DNA from: an uncultured Duganella sp.
GTDB lineage: Bacteria; Pseudomonadota; Gammaproteobacteria; Burkholderiales; Burkholderiaceae
Reading direction: 5' to 3'
DNA: 19,195 bases
Assembly: GCA_946482335.1 (NCBI GenBank)
Contig: CAMLRG010000093.1
Location: 1-19,195 of the forward strand
Each line of letters begins with the position of its first letter. The stretch's first letter is position 1. Both the position numbers and the translations under genes were made by a program. Positions 6,844-14,204 of the stretch are shown here, in pieces. The notes beneath the pieces were generated by a model. The model was not told the origin of the DNA, searched no databases, and was given only the letters and a program-made list of their open reading frames with translations.

Positions 6844-7581
6844 TTATTGATACTTGGACGTCATGCGCAGCCACTGCGGGTCGTCGCGCATGCGCTTGAC
6901 GACCGGCGCGAGCTTGTGGAACAGGTCGTTGCGCCCCAGCGGCACCAGGAAACGGCGCTCGGTCGCCCGGCCCGGTAAGCCGTTCAGCGTCAGGCTGGTG
7001 TTCAAGCCATGCACGCGCACGTAATAACGCGCCGCCGATTCCGACACTGCCACGCAGTCGATGCGGCCGCGGCGCAGCTTCTCAAGATTGATCTCTTCGC
7101 TGATGGCATCTTGCCGTACCAAGCCATGGCGCCGGACCCATTCATCGATGCCGGGGTAGACATAGCCAAGCGTCAGCCCGATCGACTTGCCGGCCAGCGA
7201 GGCTTGCGCCGCCGGGTGGACCGGCTTATCGGCGCGCGAAACCAGCACGAAATGGTCGACGGAAAATGGCATGGTCCACAGGTATTTCTTCTGTGCGGCG
7301 TCATCGAACCACTGCGGCATCATCCCAATCACAATGCCGTCCAGCGACCCTTCCTCCAGCCGCATCTGCAGCCGCTTGCGCGGCAGGTAAGCCAGGCGGT
7401 AACTGGTGCCGTCGGTGGCCTGCCTGTTCAAGTAGTCGATTGCTTCATGATAGATACCTCGGGTGCCATCGATCACCAGGGGAGCAAAGTTGGCGCTGGT
7501 GTAGACGGTGATTGTTTCTGCCTGCGCCGCAGGCGCCAGCAATGAAACAATCAGCAGCGGCAACGGGATGCGGAATTTCAT
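6844..7581 (-). CDS. Periplasmic solute-binding protein, SBP_bac_3 family, orphan
   Basis: A 245-residue protein. The signal peptide MKFRIPLPLLIVSLLAPAAQA is cleaved around residue 21. The mature part opens with ETITVYTSANFAPLVI and continues through LEEGSLDGIVIGMMP and LAGKSIGLTLGYVYPG. These are the usual strand, hinge and second-lobe signatures of family 3 amino-acid-type binding proteins. The start at 7581 is preferred over a longer frame from 7704 because it gives a clean signal peptide. No Shine-Dalgarno sequence is present; a TATAGT hexamer lies 6 nt before the ATG. No permease or ATPase gene is adjacent, so it may serve a distant transporter or act as a sensory binding protein. The ligand cannot be read from the sequence. 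It is divergent from the chemoreceptor gene. Confidence 0.85.
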   Translation of the reverse strand: MKFRIPLPLLIVSLLAPAAQAETITVYTSANFAPLVIDGTRGIYHEAIDYLNRQATDGTSYRLAYLPRKRLQMRLEEGSLDGIVIGMMPQWFDDAAQKKYLWTMPFSVDHFVLVSRADKPVHPAAQASLAGKSIGLTLGYVYPGIDEWVRRHGLVRQDAISEEINLEKLRRGRIDCVAVSESAARYYVRVHGLNTSLTLNGLPGRATERRFLVPLGRNDLFHKLAPVVKRMRDDPQWLRMTSKYQ

Positions 7582-7587
7582 GAACGC

Positions 7588-7593
7588 ACTATA
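7588..7593 (-). promoter_or_regulatory. Candidate -10 element of the solute-binding protein gene, leaderless arrangement
   Basis: TATAGT on the minus strand, followed by GCGTTC and then the ATG. The 6-nt spacing is the same as at roxA. No consensus -35 box is seen. Confidence 0.35.
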
Positions 7594-7733
7594 ACAAAGC
7601 ACCGGCACTTGCGGCATGAAAGTTAAATTCTGCATTGGCAATTGTTTCGCGCAGCTGCAACAGAAATGGTGCGTGAGAAAGAGATTTTTGTGGTGAATTC
7701 TCACGAATTGTAACGCCGAGTCTCAAAACGGCA

Positions 7734-7739
7734 TATGAT
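7734..7739 (+). promoter_or_regulatory. Candidate -10 element of the chemoreceptor gene
   Basis: TATGAT lies 64 bp before the chemoreceptor ATG, with TAACGC at a 17-bp spacing or TTGTAA at 20 bp as poor -35 candidates. No flagellar sigma-28 motif (TAAA with a downstream GCCGATAA) could be found in the 7582-7803 divergent gap. Confidence 0.3.
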
Positions 7740-7803
7740 CAAAGCAAGAGGTATCGCGGTGCCGTAACGCACCTTCGACTGATCTTTTCTTTTGGAAACT
7801 GCC

Positions 7804-9828
7804 ATGAATCCTACCTCGCTCCTCGGCCAGCTGAAGCTGGGCCACAAGTTCATGATTCTCGGCTTGATCGCGGCACTGCTGGCGATCATCCCCGCCTACC
7901 TCTACATGCGCGAAGCCGGCAAGGTGCTGCACGCGTACGAGAGCGAACATGAAGGGTTGCCGGTCGTGGTCGATGGCTTGAAGGCCGTGCAATACACGCA
8001 GCAGCACCGCGGCCTGTCGGCGCTGGTGCTGGGCGGTGTGACCACCGTGGCGGAGAAGCGCCGCGCCAAGCAGGCGGAGGCGGATGCGGCCTATGCCCGG
8101 CTGGAGAAGGCAGCGGCGGCCCTGGGCGACAAGGCCATCATCGATGCGTTTGCCGCCGCCAAACAGGAATGGGAAACGCTGCGCAACAATGTGGCCGAAG
8201 GCAAGATCACTGTGCCGCAAAGTTACGCCGGCCATACCGGCCTGATGCCCAAGCTGCTCAAGGTCAATGAACTGATTGGCGATGCCTACGGCTTGAGCCT
8301 CGACCCGGACAAGGATACCTACCAGCTGATCCAGTCCATGTTCTACCAGCTGCCCTGGCTGACCGAGGAAACCGGCAAGACGCGCGCCAAGGGGGCCGGC
8401 TTGCTGGCGAAGAAGGAAGCCACACCGGAAGACCGCGCCGTGCAGGCGGCCATCATGGGGCGCGTCTCCGACCGGCTGGACCAGACCATGACGGCATTCA
8501 GCAAGGCCGCTGCCGCCAATCCGGCCATCGAAGCCAAGCTGGGCGCCCAGTTGCGCGAAGCCGGCGATATGGCGCGCAAGATCGTGGAACTGGGCACCGA
8601 ACAGATCGTCAGGGCCGATCCGCTGACCTATTCGGGCGAGGAATGGGTGGCGCGCACCACGGCGGCCATCGATAAGCAGTTCGCCGTGAACGAAGCCGCG
8701 GCCAAGGAGCTCGACGCGATCCTGGCGGACAAGGTCCTGGGCTTCAAAGAGCAGCGCTGGATCATGGTCGGCACCATGGTCGCGCTGTTCGCGCTGGCGG
8801 CCTGGATCTGCGTGCTGATTGCCCGTTCGGTGACGGTGCCGCTGCAAAACGCCATCGCGGTCGCCGACGAGGTGGCGCAAGGGAAGCTCGATAACGATTT
8901 CGAGGTGGGGCCGGACAATGAGGTCGGCAAGCTGCTGCGTTCCCTCAAGACCATGAGCGACAGCTTGCGCGGCATCGTGTCCGACGTGCGCGCCAGCGTG
9001 GACCAGATCAATGCCGCCAGCCGCGATATTGCGAGCGGCAATGCCGACGTGTCCTCGCGGCTGGAAGCGCAGGCGTCCAACCTGGAGGAAACCGCATCCT
9101 CGATGGAAGAGCTGACATCCACCGTCAAGGCCAACGCCGACAATGCGCGCCAGGCCAACCAGCTGGTGCAAAGCGCTTCCGACGTGGCCAGCAAAGGGGG
9201 CAATGTGGTGTCGCAGGTGGTGCAGACCATGGGCGAAATCAATGACAGCTCGCGCAAGATCGTCGACATCATCGGCGTGATCGACGGCATCGCCTTCCAG
9301 ACCAATATCCTGGCGCTGAATGCGGCGGTGGAAGCGGCGCGGGCCGGCGAACAAGGCCGCGGCTTTGCCGTGGTGGCATCCGAAGTGCGCAACCTGGCGC
9401 AGCGCTCGGCCTCAGCGGCCAAGGAGATCAAGGACTTGATCAACCATAGCGTCGACCGGGTGGAGCAGGGCAACCGCCTGGTGGGCGAGGCTGGCCAGGC
9501 CATGCAGGAAGTGCTGAAGAGTGTGCAAGGCATCACGGCCATCATGCAGGACATTGCGACCGCCTCGTCCGAGCAGGGCAACGGCATCGAGCAAATCAAT
9601 ATGGCGGTGACGCAGATGGATGACACCACGCAGCAGAACGCGGCGCTGGTGGAACAGACGGCCGCCGCCTCGGCCAGCCTGCAAGACCAGGCGCAAATGC
9701 TGGTGCGGGCCATCAGCATCTTCCGCCTCGGGAATGAGGATGGCGCGCCAGTCCAGGCAGCACGCCTGGCGCCGGCGGCACGGCGCCAGCCAAGCAATGT
9801 GCGCGCCTTGCGGGCCGCCTCGGTATAA
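7804..9828 (+). CDS. Methyl-accepting chemotaxis protein with a NIT-like periplasmic sensor
   Basis: A 674-residue inner-membrane chemoreceptor. TM1 spans about 16-35 and TM2 about 320-342, bracketing a periplasmic helical domain of about 285 residues. That domain contains [15 protein letters not shown] (64-78), the signature of nitrate/nitrite-sensing NIT-type domains. A HAMP segment follows TM2. The signalling domain has the invariant hairpin tip [20 protein letters not shown] (from residue 495) that contacts CheA and CheW. Glutamate-rich methylation helices lie at [14 protein letters not shown] and around [17 protein letters not shown]. There is no C-terminal CheR-tethering pentapeptide; the protein ends in a basic, Ala-rich tail. 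The ATG at 7804 is preferred to an in-frame TTG at 7792. No che genes lie nearby. The ligand is unproven; NIT assignment is by motif only. Confidence 0.93.
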   Translation: MNPTSLLGQLKLGHKFMILGLIAALLAIIPAYLYMREAGKVLHAYESEHEGLPVVVDGLKAVQYTQQHRGLSALVLGGVTTVAEKRRAKQAEADAAYARLEKAAAALGDKAIIDAFAAAKQEWETLRNNVAEGKITVPQSYAGHTGLMPKLLKVNELIGDAYGLSLDPDKDTYQLIQSMFYQLPWLTEETGKTRAKGAGLLAKKEATPEDRAVQAAIMGRVSDRLDQTMTAFSKAAAANPAIEAKLGAQLREAGDMARKIVELGTEQIVRADPLTYSGEEWVARTTAAIDKQFAVNEAAAKELDAILADKVLGFKEQRWIMVGTMVALFALAAWICVLIARSVTVPLQNAIAVADEVAQGKLDNDFEVGPDNEVGKLLRSLKTMSDSLRGIVSDVRASVDQINAASRDIASGNADVSSRLEAQASNLEETASSMEELTSTVKANADNARQANQLVQSASDVASKGGNVVSQVVQTMGEINDSSRKIVDIIGVIDGIAFQTNILALNAAVEAARAGEQGRGFAVVASEVRNLAQRSASAAKEIKDLINHSVDRVEQGNRLVGEAGQAMQEVLKSVQGITAIMQDIATASSEQGNGIEQINMAVTQMDDTTQQNAALVEQTAAASASLQDQAQMLVRAISIFRLGNEDGAPVQAARLAPAARRQPSNVRALRAASV

Positions 9829-9829
9829 T
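9824..9829 (+). promoter_or_regulatory. Candidate -10 element of the HDOD gene, containing the chemoreceptor stop codon
   Basis: A perfect TATAAT includes the TAA stop (9826-9828) of the preceding gene and is followed by TTCCTTC and the HDOD ATG. The 7-nt gap would place the transcription start on the A of the start codon. No -35 box is obvious, so read-through from the chemoreceptor gene is an alternative. Confidence 0.4.
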
Positions 9830-9836
9830 TTCCTTC

Positions 9837-10673
9837 ATGGAAAAACTGAGGGATTTGGCCACGGTCGTGTCGGAAGTGCAGCGTGGGGAACTGGTGTTCC
9901 CCACCAGCGTCAATGCCGCACTGGCATTGCAGCTGGCGCTGGCCGACCCGGACTGCCACGACGATGACGTGACGCGCAAGGTGCTGGGCGAACCGGTGCT
10001 GGCGGCGCGCGCGGTGGCGCTGGCCAATGCCGCGGTGTTCCGGCGCCATGGCAGCCCGCCCGTCACCAGTGCACGCGCTGCCGTGCTGCGCCTGGGCTAC
10101 CGCAACCTGTATTCGCTGGCGGCGGCCATGGTGGTGCGCCAGTTCGGCGCGCGCATCCGCGACCGCGCGCTGCGCGAGCGCGCCGACCAGCTGTGGAAGT
10201 ATTCGGCCCACGTGGCGGCCATCGCCTACCAGGTGGCGCGCCATATCACGCGCACCGATCCCGATACGGCGCTGTTCGCCGGCATCGTGCACGAGGCGGG
10301 AAATTTCTACCTGTTGTCGCAAGCGGACCAGGTGCCGGGCTTGCTCGACGACCTGGGCAGGCGCATTGGCCCGGTGCAGGAGATCATCACGCGCGAAGTG
10401 CTGCGCAAGCTGCAAGTGCCGGACGCGGTGGCGGCGGCCGTCATATCCCTGCGCGACGGCGCCATCAGCATGCCGCCGTCCGGCCTGCGCGACACCTTAT
10501 TGCTGGCGCGACACCTGTGCCCGGTGCTGTCGCCGCTGCCGGCGCCACAGGACGATTACCTGGTGCGGCGCGCCGACATGGTGCGATGCCTGGCAGCCTT
10601 CCCCGACCTGGCCGGATTGCTCGACCTGGCGGCGGCCGAGGCGCGCTCCATGGGCGTGGCCTTGCTGGCCTGA
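9837..10673 (+). CDS. HDOD domain protein
   Basis: A 278-residue cytoplasmic protein that is essentially a single HDOD domain. Supporting segments are the N-terminal FPTSVNAALALQLALADPDC, the central SARAAVLRLGYRNLYSLAAAMVV and HVAAIAYQVAR...TALFAGIVHEAGNFYLL. In true HD phosphohydrolases the last would read as an HD metal site; here it is HE and the other ligands are missing. That is normal for HDOD proteins, which act as non-catalytic signalling scaffolds. The gene starts 8 bp after the chemoreceptor stop and has no Shine-Dalgarno sequence (TTCCTTC precedes the ATG). Proximity to a chemoreceptor suggests a role in motility or second-messenger signalling, but that is inference. It converges on the DUF29 gene with a 15-bp gap and no terminator between them. 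Confidence 0.85.
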   Translation: MEKLRDLATVVSEVQRGELVFPTSVNAALALQLALADPDCHDDDVTRKVLGEPVLAARAVALANAAVFRRHGSPPVTSARAAVLRLGYRNLYSLAAAMVVRQFGARIRDRALRERADQLWKYSAHVAAIAYQVARHITRTDPDTALFAGIVHEAGNFYLLSQADQVPGLLDDLGRRIGPVQEIITREVLRKLQVPDAVAAAVISLRDGAISMPPSGLRDTLLLARHLCPVLSPLPAPQDDYLVRRADMVRCLAAFPDLAGLLDLAAAEARSMGVALLA

Positions 10674-10688
10674 GTCTGCCCGCGCCGG

Positions 10689-11120
10689 CTAAGGCTCGAA
10701 ATCAAAATCCAGCATTTGATCGACCGAGAATGGCAGCGTCGTCGGGAAGCTGACCGGGGCCAGTCCCGTTTCGCGCGCCGCCTGGCGCACTGCGATCGGA
10801 TAGGCACCCGAAGCCTCGTCTGCCAAGTCGTGCTGCAGGCTCGGGTAGCGCTTTAAAAGTTGTGCGATTCGCGCGCGTTGTTCGCAAATTGTCTTACGCC
10901 AGCTGCTCGACTTTCGCTTCGGTTGGAAGCTGCATTTAAGCAAGTGGACTTCCAGCACGCGCAACCGGCTGGCAAGTTGGTGCCTGATATGCGACGCCAT
11001 GCCGGTCAGCTCCTCATAGAGGTTGGGAATGTCGAGCAATTCGAACTTCCGGTCGCGCAGCAAGGCTGCCTGGGTTTCGACCCAGGGGATGAAATCTTCT
11101 TCGTAGGCTGTGTGGTTCAT
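10689..11120 (-). CDS. DUF29 family protein
   Basis: A 143-residue protein with the DUF29 pattern: YEEDFIPWVETQAALLRDRKFELLDIPNLYEELTGM at the N-terminus, RLRVLEVHLLKCSFQP in the middle and SSSWRKTICEQRARIAQLL after it. The predicted structure is a small helical bundle. The molecular function of DUF29 is unknown. The start at 11120 is chosen over an upstream ATG at 11174 because GAGGGAGGG lies about 8 nt before it and the protein begins at the family's usual position. It lies 78 bp downstream of msrC on the same strand and may be read from the same transcript. Confident family call, no functional call. Confidence 0.85.
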   Translation of the reverse strand: MNHTAYEEDFIPWVETQAALLRDRKFELLDIPNLYEELTGMASHIRHQLASRLRVLEVHLLKCSFQPKRKSSSWRKTICEQRARIAQLLKRYPSLQHDLADEASGAYPIAVRQAARETGLAPVSFPTTLPFSVDQMLDFDFEP

Positions 11121-11159
11121 GGCTAGCCCTCCCTCAGGACAGGCTAGGCGGCAGGGCGC

Positions 11160-11183
11160 GCCCCAGTCAAGCACGACCGGGGC
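11160..11183. other. Hairpin between msrC and the DUF29 gene
   Basis: GCCCCAGTC (11160-11168) pairs with GACCGGGGC (11175-11183) with one wobble position, around a 6-nt loop. On the plus strand a short GGGTTTT follows; on the minus strand, the direction of both genes, there is no T tract. It could attenuate or process an msrC-DUF29 transcript, but evidence is only the pairing. Confidence 0.3.
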
Positions 11184-11198
11184 GGGTTTTGCGGTGGA

Positions 11199-11708
11199 TC
11201 AGCGGCGGGTTTGTTCCAGGATGCGCACCAGCGATTCGATGCCTTCGGCGTCGACCGCGTCGAAACGCCCCGGCAGCGGGCTGTCGAGGTCGAACACGCC
11301 GATCACGGCGCCGTCCTGGCCGAAAATCGGCACCACCAGTTCGGAGCGCGACGCGGCATCGCAAGCGATGTGGCCGGGGAAGGCATGCACGTCTTCCACC
11401 ACGCTGGTGGTGCGCTGTTCAACCGTCGTGCCGCACACGCCGCGGCCCTTGCGGATGCGGATGCAGGCCGGCTTGCCCTGGAACGGGCCGAGCACCAGTT
11501 CATCCGGCCCTTGCATGAAATAGAAGCCCGCCCAGTTCAAGCCCGGCATGGTATTGAACACCAGTGCGCTGGCATTGGCCGTGTTGGCGATCCAGTCACG
11601 TTCGCCGTGCACCAGGCCGCCCAACTGGTCGCGCAAGTCCTGATACATGGCGCGTTTGGCTTCGGGGGTATCGGTGCTGTAGGTGGTATCGCTGAGGGTA
11701 AAAGACAT
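11199..11708 (-). CDS. msrC: Free methionine-(R)-sulfoxide reductase, GAF domain (fRMsr)
   Basis: A 169-residue single GAF-domain enzyme that reduces free methionine-R-sulfoxide, using thioredoxin to recycle its cysteines. All three conserved cysteines are present: C82 in GKPACIRI, C92 in GRGVCGTTV and C116 in PGHIACDAASRSELVVP, matching C84, C94 and C118 of E. coli YebR/MsrC. The N-terminal NWAGFYF segment and the C-terminal IGVFDLDSPLPGRFD, which lines the ligand pocket, are also intact. The gene is divergent from the RecQ-type helicase gene across a 64-bp gap. Only a weak GAGCAG ribosome-binding sequence precedes the ATG. The function is oxidative damage repair of the methionine pool. Confidence 0.93.
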   Translation of the reverse strand: MSFTLSDTTYSTDTPEAKRAMYQDLRDQLGGLVHGERDWIANTANASALVFNTMPGLNWAGFYFMQGPDELVLGPFQGKPACIRIRKGRGVCGTTVEQRTTSVVEDVHAFPGHIACDAASRSELVVPIFGQDGAVIGVFDLDSPLPGRFDAVDAEGIESLVRILEQTRR

Positions 11709-11772
11709 ATTGCTGCTCGGTATGTTACTTAGATCGCCGACATGGTACCAGTATTCGGGCTACCTTGCGGCC

Positions 11773-13197
11773 ATGACTACTCAGCATCAAATCCGCCATC
11801 TGCTGCGCGACGTGTTCGGCGTCGACCGCTTGCGGGCGGGCCAGCAGCAAGTGATCGACAGCGTGCTGGCCGGCCACGATACGCTCGCCATCATGCCGAC
11901 CGGCAGCGGAAAATCCTTGTGCTACCAGATCCCGGCGTCGATCCTGAAGGGCAGCACGGTGGTGGTGTCGCCGCTGATTTCGCTCATGAAAGACCAGGCC
12001 GACAAGCTGGACGATTTCGGCATCGACGCGGCGCAGCTCAACAGCAAGGTGCCACCCGAAGAGCAGGCGGACGCGCTGCAAGGCTTGCGCGACAAGCAAG
12101 ACCGCATCGTCTTCTGCACGCCGGAGCGGCTGGCGACGCCGGAATTCATGTCCCTGCTGCACAAGGCCGACATCGGCCTGGTGGTGGTGGACGAAGCCCA
12201 CTGCATCTCGCGCTGGGGACACGATTTCCGCCCGGCCTATCTCGATATCGGCGCCGCGCTCGATGCGCTGGGCCGGCCGCCGGTGCTGGCGCTGACCGCC
12301 ACCGCCACCGAAGAGGTGGTGGACGATATCCGCCGCCAGCTGGGCGCGCCGCAAATGCGGGTGGTCAACACCGGCATTTACCGCCCCAACCTGCACTTCG
12401 CCGTGCGTCAGGTCACCAATGCCACTGAACGCGCGGCGGAAGCCCTGCGGCTGGTGCGCGAGACGGCGGGCAGCGGCGTGCTGTATGCCGCCACGGTCAA
12501 GGCGGCGCAGGATATGCTGGCCGCGCTGGAGGAAGCGGGGCAAAGCGTGACCCTCTACCATGGCAAGCTGCATGCCGAGGAACGCCACCAGAACCAGGAA
12601 ATGTTCATGTCGGGTGCGCGCCGGGTGATGGTCGCCACCAATGCCTTCGGCATGGGCATCGACAAGGCCGACATCCGCTTCGTCATCCACTTGCAGGTGC
12701 CGGCCAGCCTGGAAGCCTATTACCAGGAAGCCGGCCGCGCCGGGCGCGATGGCAAGGCGGCGGATTGTACGCTGCTGTACTTCCACGACGACACGCGCGT
12801 GCAGCAATTTTTCCTGGCGCGGAATTACCCCGACGCCGCGCTGCTGCGCGCCTGCTACGAGGCTGCGGCGGGTGGCGAACGGCCGCGCGACAAGCGCAGC
12901 CAGGTGGCGCTCAAGCTGCTGAAGGAAGGCGGCTGGCTGCAGCAGGACCGCAAGCTGCAATACCGCCTCACCGACGCGGCGCCGCGCACGGTCGACCTGG
13001 AACGGCTGGCGCTACGCTACCGGGAAAAACAGGAACACGACCGCGAAGCATTGGCGCAAATGGTCGCCTATGCGCAAAGCGGTTATTGCCGCTGGACGAT
13101 GCTGCTGGACTACTTCGGGGATGCATCGGCCGGCATCGAACGCTGCGGTTGCTGCGACAATTGCCGCTCGCCGCCGACCATCGGCGCGGGAGAATGA
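11773..13197 (+). CDS. RecQ-family ATP-dependent DNA helicase, short form lacking HRDC
   Basis: A 474-residue superfamily 2 3'-5' DNA helicase. Motif I is PTGSGKS (42-48) and motif II DEAH (140-143). The RecQ-specific aromatic-rich loop CISRWGHDFRP follows at 144-154; motif III is LTATAT and motif VI QEAGRAGRDG. A zinc module uses C439, C458, C461 and C464. A helix-turn segment, VALKLLKEGGWLQQ, lies before the zinc module rather than after it, and the protein ends just past the zinc site. It therefore lacks both the usual post-zinc winged helix and HRDC, and is closer to RecS-like short RecQ proteins than to E. coli RecQ (609 residues). The ATG at 11773 is chosen from homology; an upstream in-frame ATG at 11683 would overlap msrC. 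It is the first gene of a five-gene repair operon. No LexA-type box is visible upstream. Confidence 0.92.
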   Translation: MTTQHQIRHLLRDVFGVDRLRAGQQQVIDSVLAGHDTLAIMPTGSGKSLCYQIPASILKGSTVVVSPLISLMKDQADKLDDFGIDAAQLNSKVPPEEQADALQGLRDKQDRIVFCTPERLATPEFMSLLHKADIGLVVVDEAHCISRWGHDFRPAYLDIGAALDALGRPPVLALTATATEEVVDDIRRQLGAPQMRVVNTGIYRPNLHFAVRQVTNATERAAEALRLVRETAGSGVLYAATVKAAQDMLAALEEAGQSVTLYHGKLHAEERHQNQEMFMSGARRVMVATNAFGMGIDKADIRFVIHLQVPASLEAYYQEAGRAGRDGKAADCTLLYFHDDTRVQQFFLARNYPDAALLRACYEAAAGGERPRDKRSQVALKLLKEGGWLQQDRKLQYRLTDAAPRTVDLERLALRYREKQEHDREALAQMVAYAQSGYCRWTMLLDYFGDASAGIERCGCCDNCRSPPTIGAGE

Positions 13198-13199
13198 GC

Positions 13200-14204
13200 A
13201 TGCCGGACATGGTGGTGGTGCGCAAGGAAGGCTTGTACTGCGTACCGGGAGATTTCCATATCGACCCGTGGCTGCCGGTGCAGCGCGCCGTGATCACCCA
13301 TGGCCACGGCGACCATGCGCGCCCCGGCAGCAGCCACTACCTGTGCGCCACGCCCGGCATCGGCATCCTGCGCGCACGGCTCGGCGAGATCACGCTGCAA
13401 GGCCTGGCGTATGGCGAAACACTGGAACACAACGGAGTGCGCATTTCCCTGCATCCTGCCGGGCACGTGCTCGGTTCGGCCCAGGTGCGCATGGAATACC
13501 GCGGCGAGGTGTGGGTCGCCTCGGGCGACTACAAGGTCGAACCGGATGCGACGTGCACGCCGTTCGAAGCAGTGCGCTGCCACACCTTCATCACCGAGTC
13601 CACCTTCGGCTTGCCGATCTACCGCTGGATGGCGCAGCAGCAAGTGTTCGACGACATGAATGCGTGGTGGCGGCGCAATGCCGGCGAGGGGCGCTGCAGC
13701 GTGATGCTGTGCTATGCCTTCGGCAAGGCGCAGCGCATCCTGTGCGGCCTGGATCCGGCGATCGGCCCGATCGTGTGCCATGGCGCGGTGGAACCGCTCA
13801 ACCGCATTTATCGCGAAGCGGGCATTGCGCTGCCGCCGACGGTGATGGTGGGGGAGGTCGACAAGGCCGCGCTGCGGCAGGCACTGGTGCTGGCGCCGCC
13901 GTCGGCGGCCGGCACGCCGTGGATCCGGCGTTTCGGCGACTTCAGCGACGCCTTTGCCAGCGGCTGGATGCAGCTGCGCGGGGCGCGGCGCAGGCGCGCG
14001 GTGGACCGCGGCTTCGTGTTGTCGGACCATGCCGACTGGCCGGGCCTGCTGCAGGCCATCCGCGCCACTGCTGCCCAGCGTATCATCGTCACGCACGGCA
14101 CCATCCCGGTCATGGTGCGCTGGCTGCGCCAGAACGGCTACGACGCCAAAGGCTTCGATACCGAATTTGGCGACGAGCAGGCAGGGGAGGCGGCCGATGC
14201 GTGA
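13200..14204 (+). CDS. Ligase-associated DNA exonuclease, metallo-beta-lactamase/beta-CASP fold
   Basis: A 334-residue nuclease of the ligase-associated exonuclease family (related to SNM1/Artemis). Metal ligands are visible as H34-G-H36-G-D38-H39 in VITHGHGDHARPGS, H89 in HPAGHVLGSAQ and D110 in VASGDYK. The C-terminal DHADWPGLL supplies the beta-CASP histidine region. Studied family members are manganese-dependent DNA nucleases that trim ends. The start at 13200 is preferred because GGGAG lies 7 nt upstream. An ATG at 13194, overlapping the RecQ stop as ATGA, is an alternative that adds two residues. It overlaps the ligase gene by 8 bp, so coupled translation is likely. Confidence 0.93.
   Translation: MPDMVVVRKEGLYCVPGDFHIDPWLPVQRAVITHGHGDHARPGSSHYLCATPGIGILRARLGEITLQGLAYGETLEHNGVRISLHPAGHVLGSAQVRMEYRGEVWVASGDYKVEPDATCTPFEAVRCHTFITESTFGLPIYRWMAQQQVFDDMNAWWRRNAGEGRCSVMLCYAFGKAQRILCGLDPAIGPIVCHGAVEPLNRIYREAGIALPPTVMVGEVDKAALRQALVLAPPSAAGTPWIRRFGDFSDAFASGWMQLRGARRRRAVDRGFVLSDHADWPGLLQAIRATAAQRIIVTHGTIPVMVRWLRQNGYDAKGFDTEFGDEQAGEAADA

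Noticed and set aside
7792..7803. TTG start four codons upstream for the chemoreceptor
   Set aside because: It adds only META-type residues and has no better ribosome-binding site than the ATG at 7804.
7723..9354. 543-codon open frame on the minus strand
   Set aside because: Antisense shadow of the chemoreceptor gene, which has unmistakable motifs.
11683..11772. Upstream start adding 30 residues to the RecQ-type helicase
   Set aside because: It would overlap the msrC coding region, and the added residues have no RecQ similarity. MTTQHQIRHLL is the natural family start.
11709..11772. LexA/SOS box before the repair operon
   Set aside because: I looked for CTG(T)-N8-10-(A)CAG in the divergent gap and found no acceptable match. 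The only CTGTACAG palindrome (19179-19186) lacks the spacer and lies after the operon.
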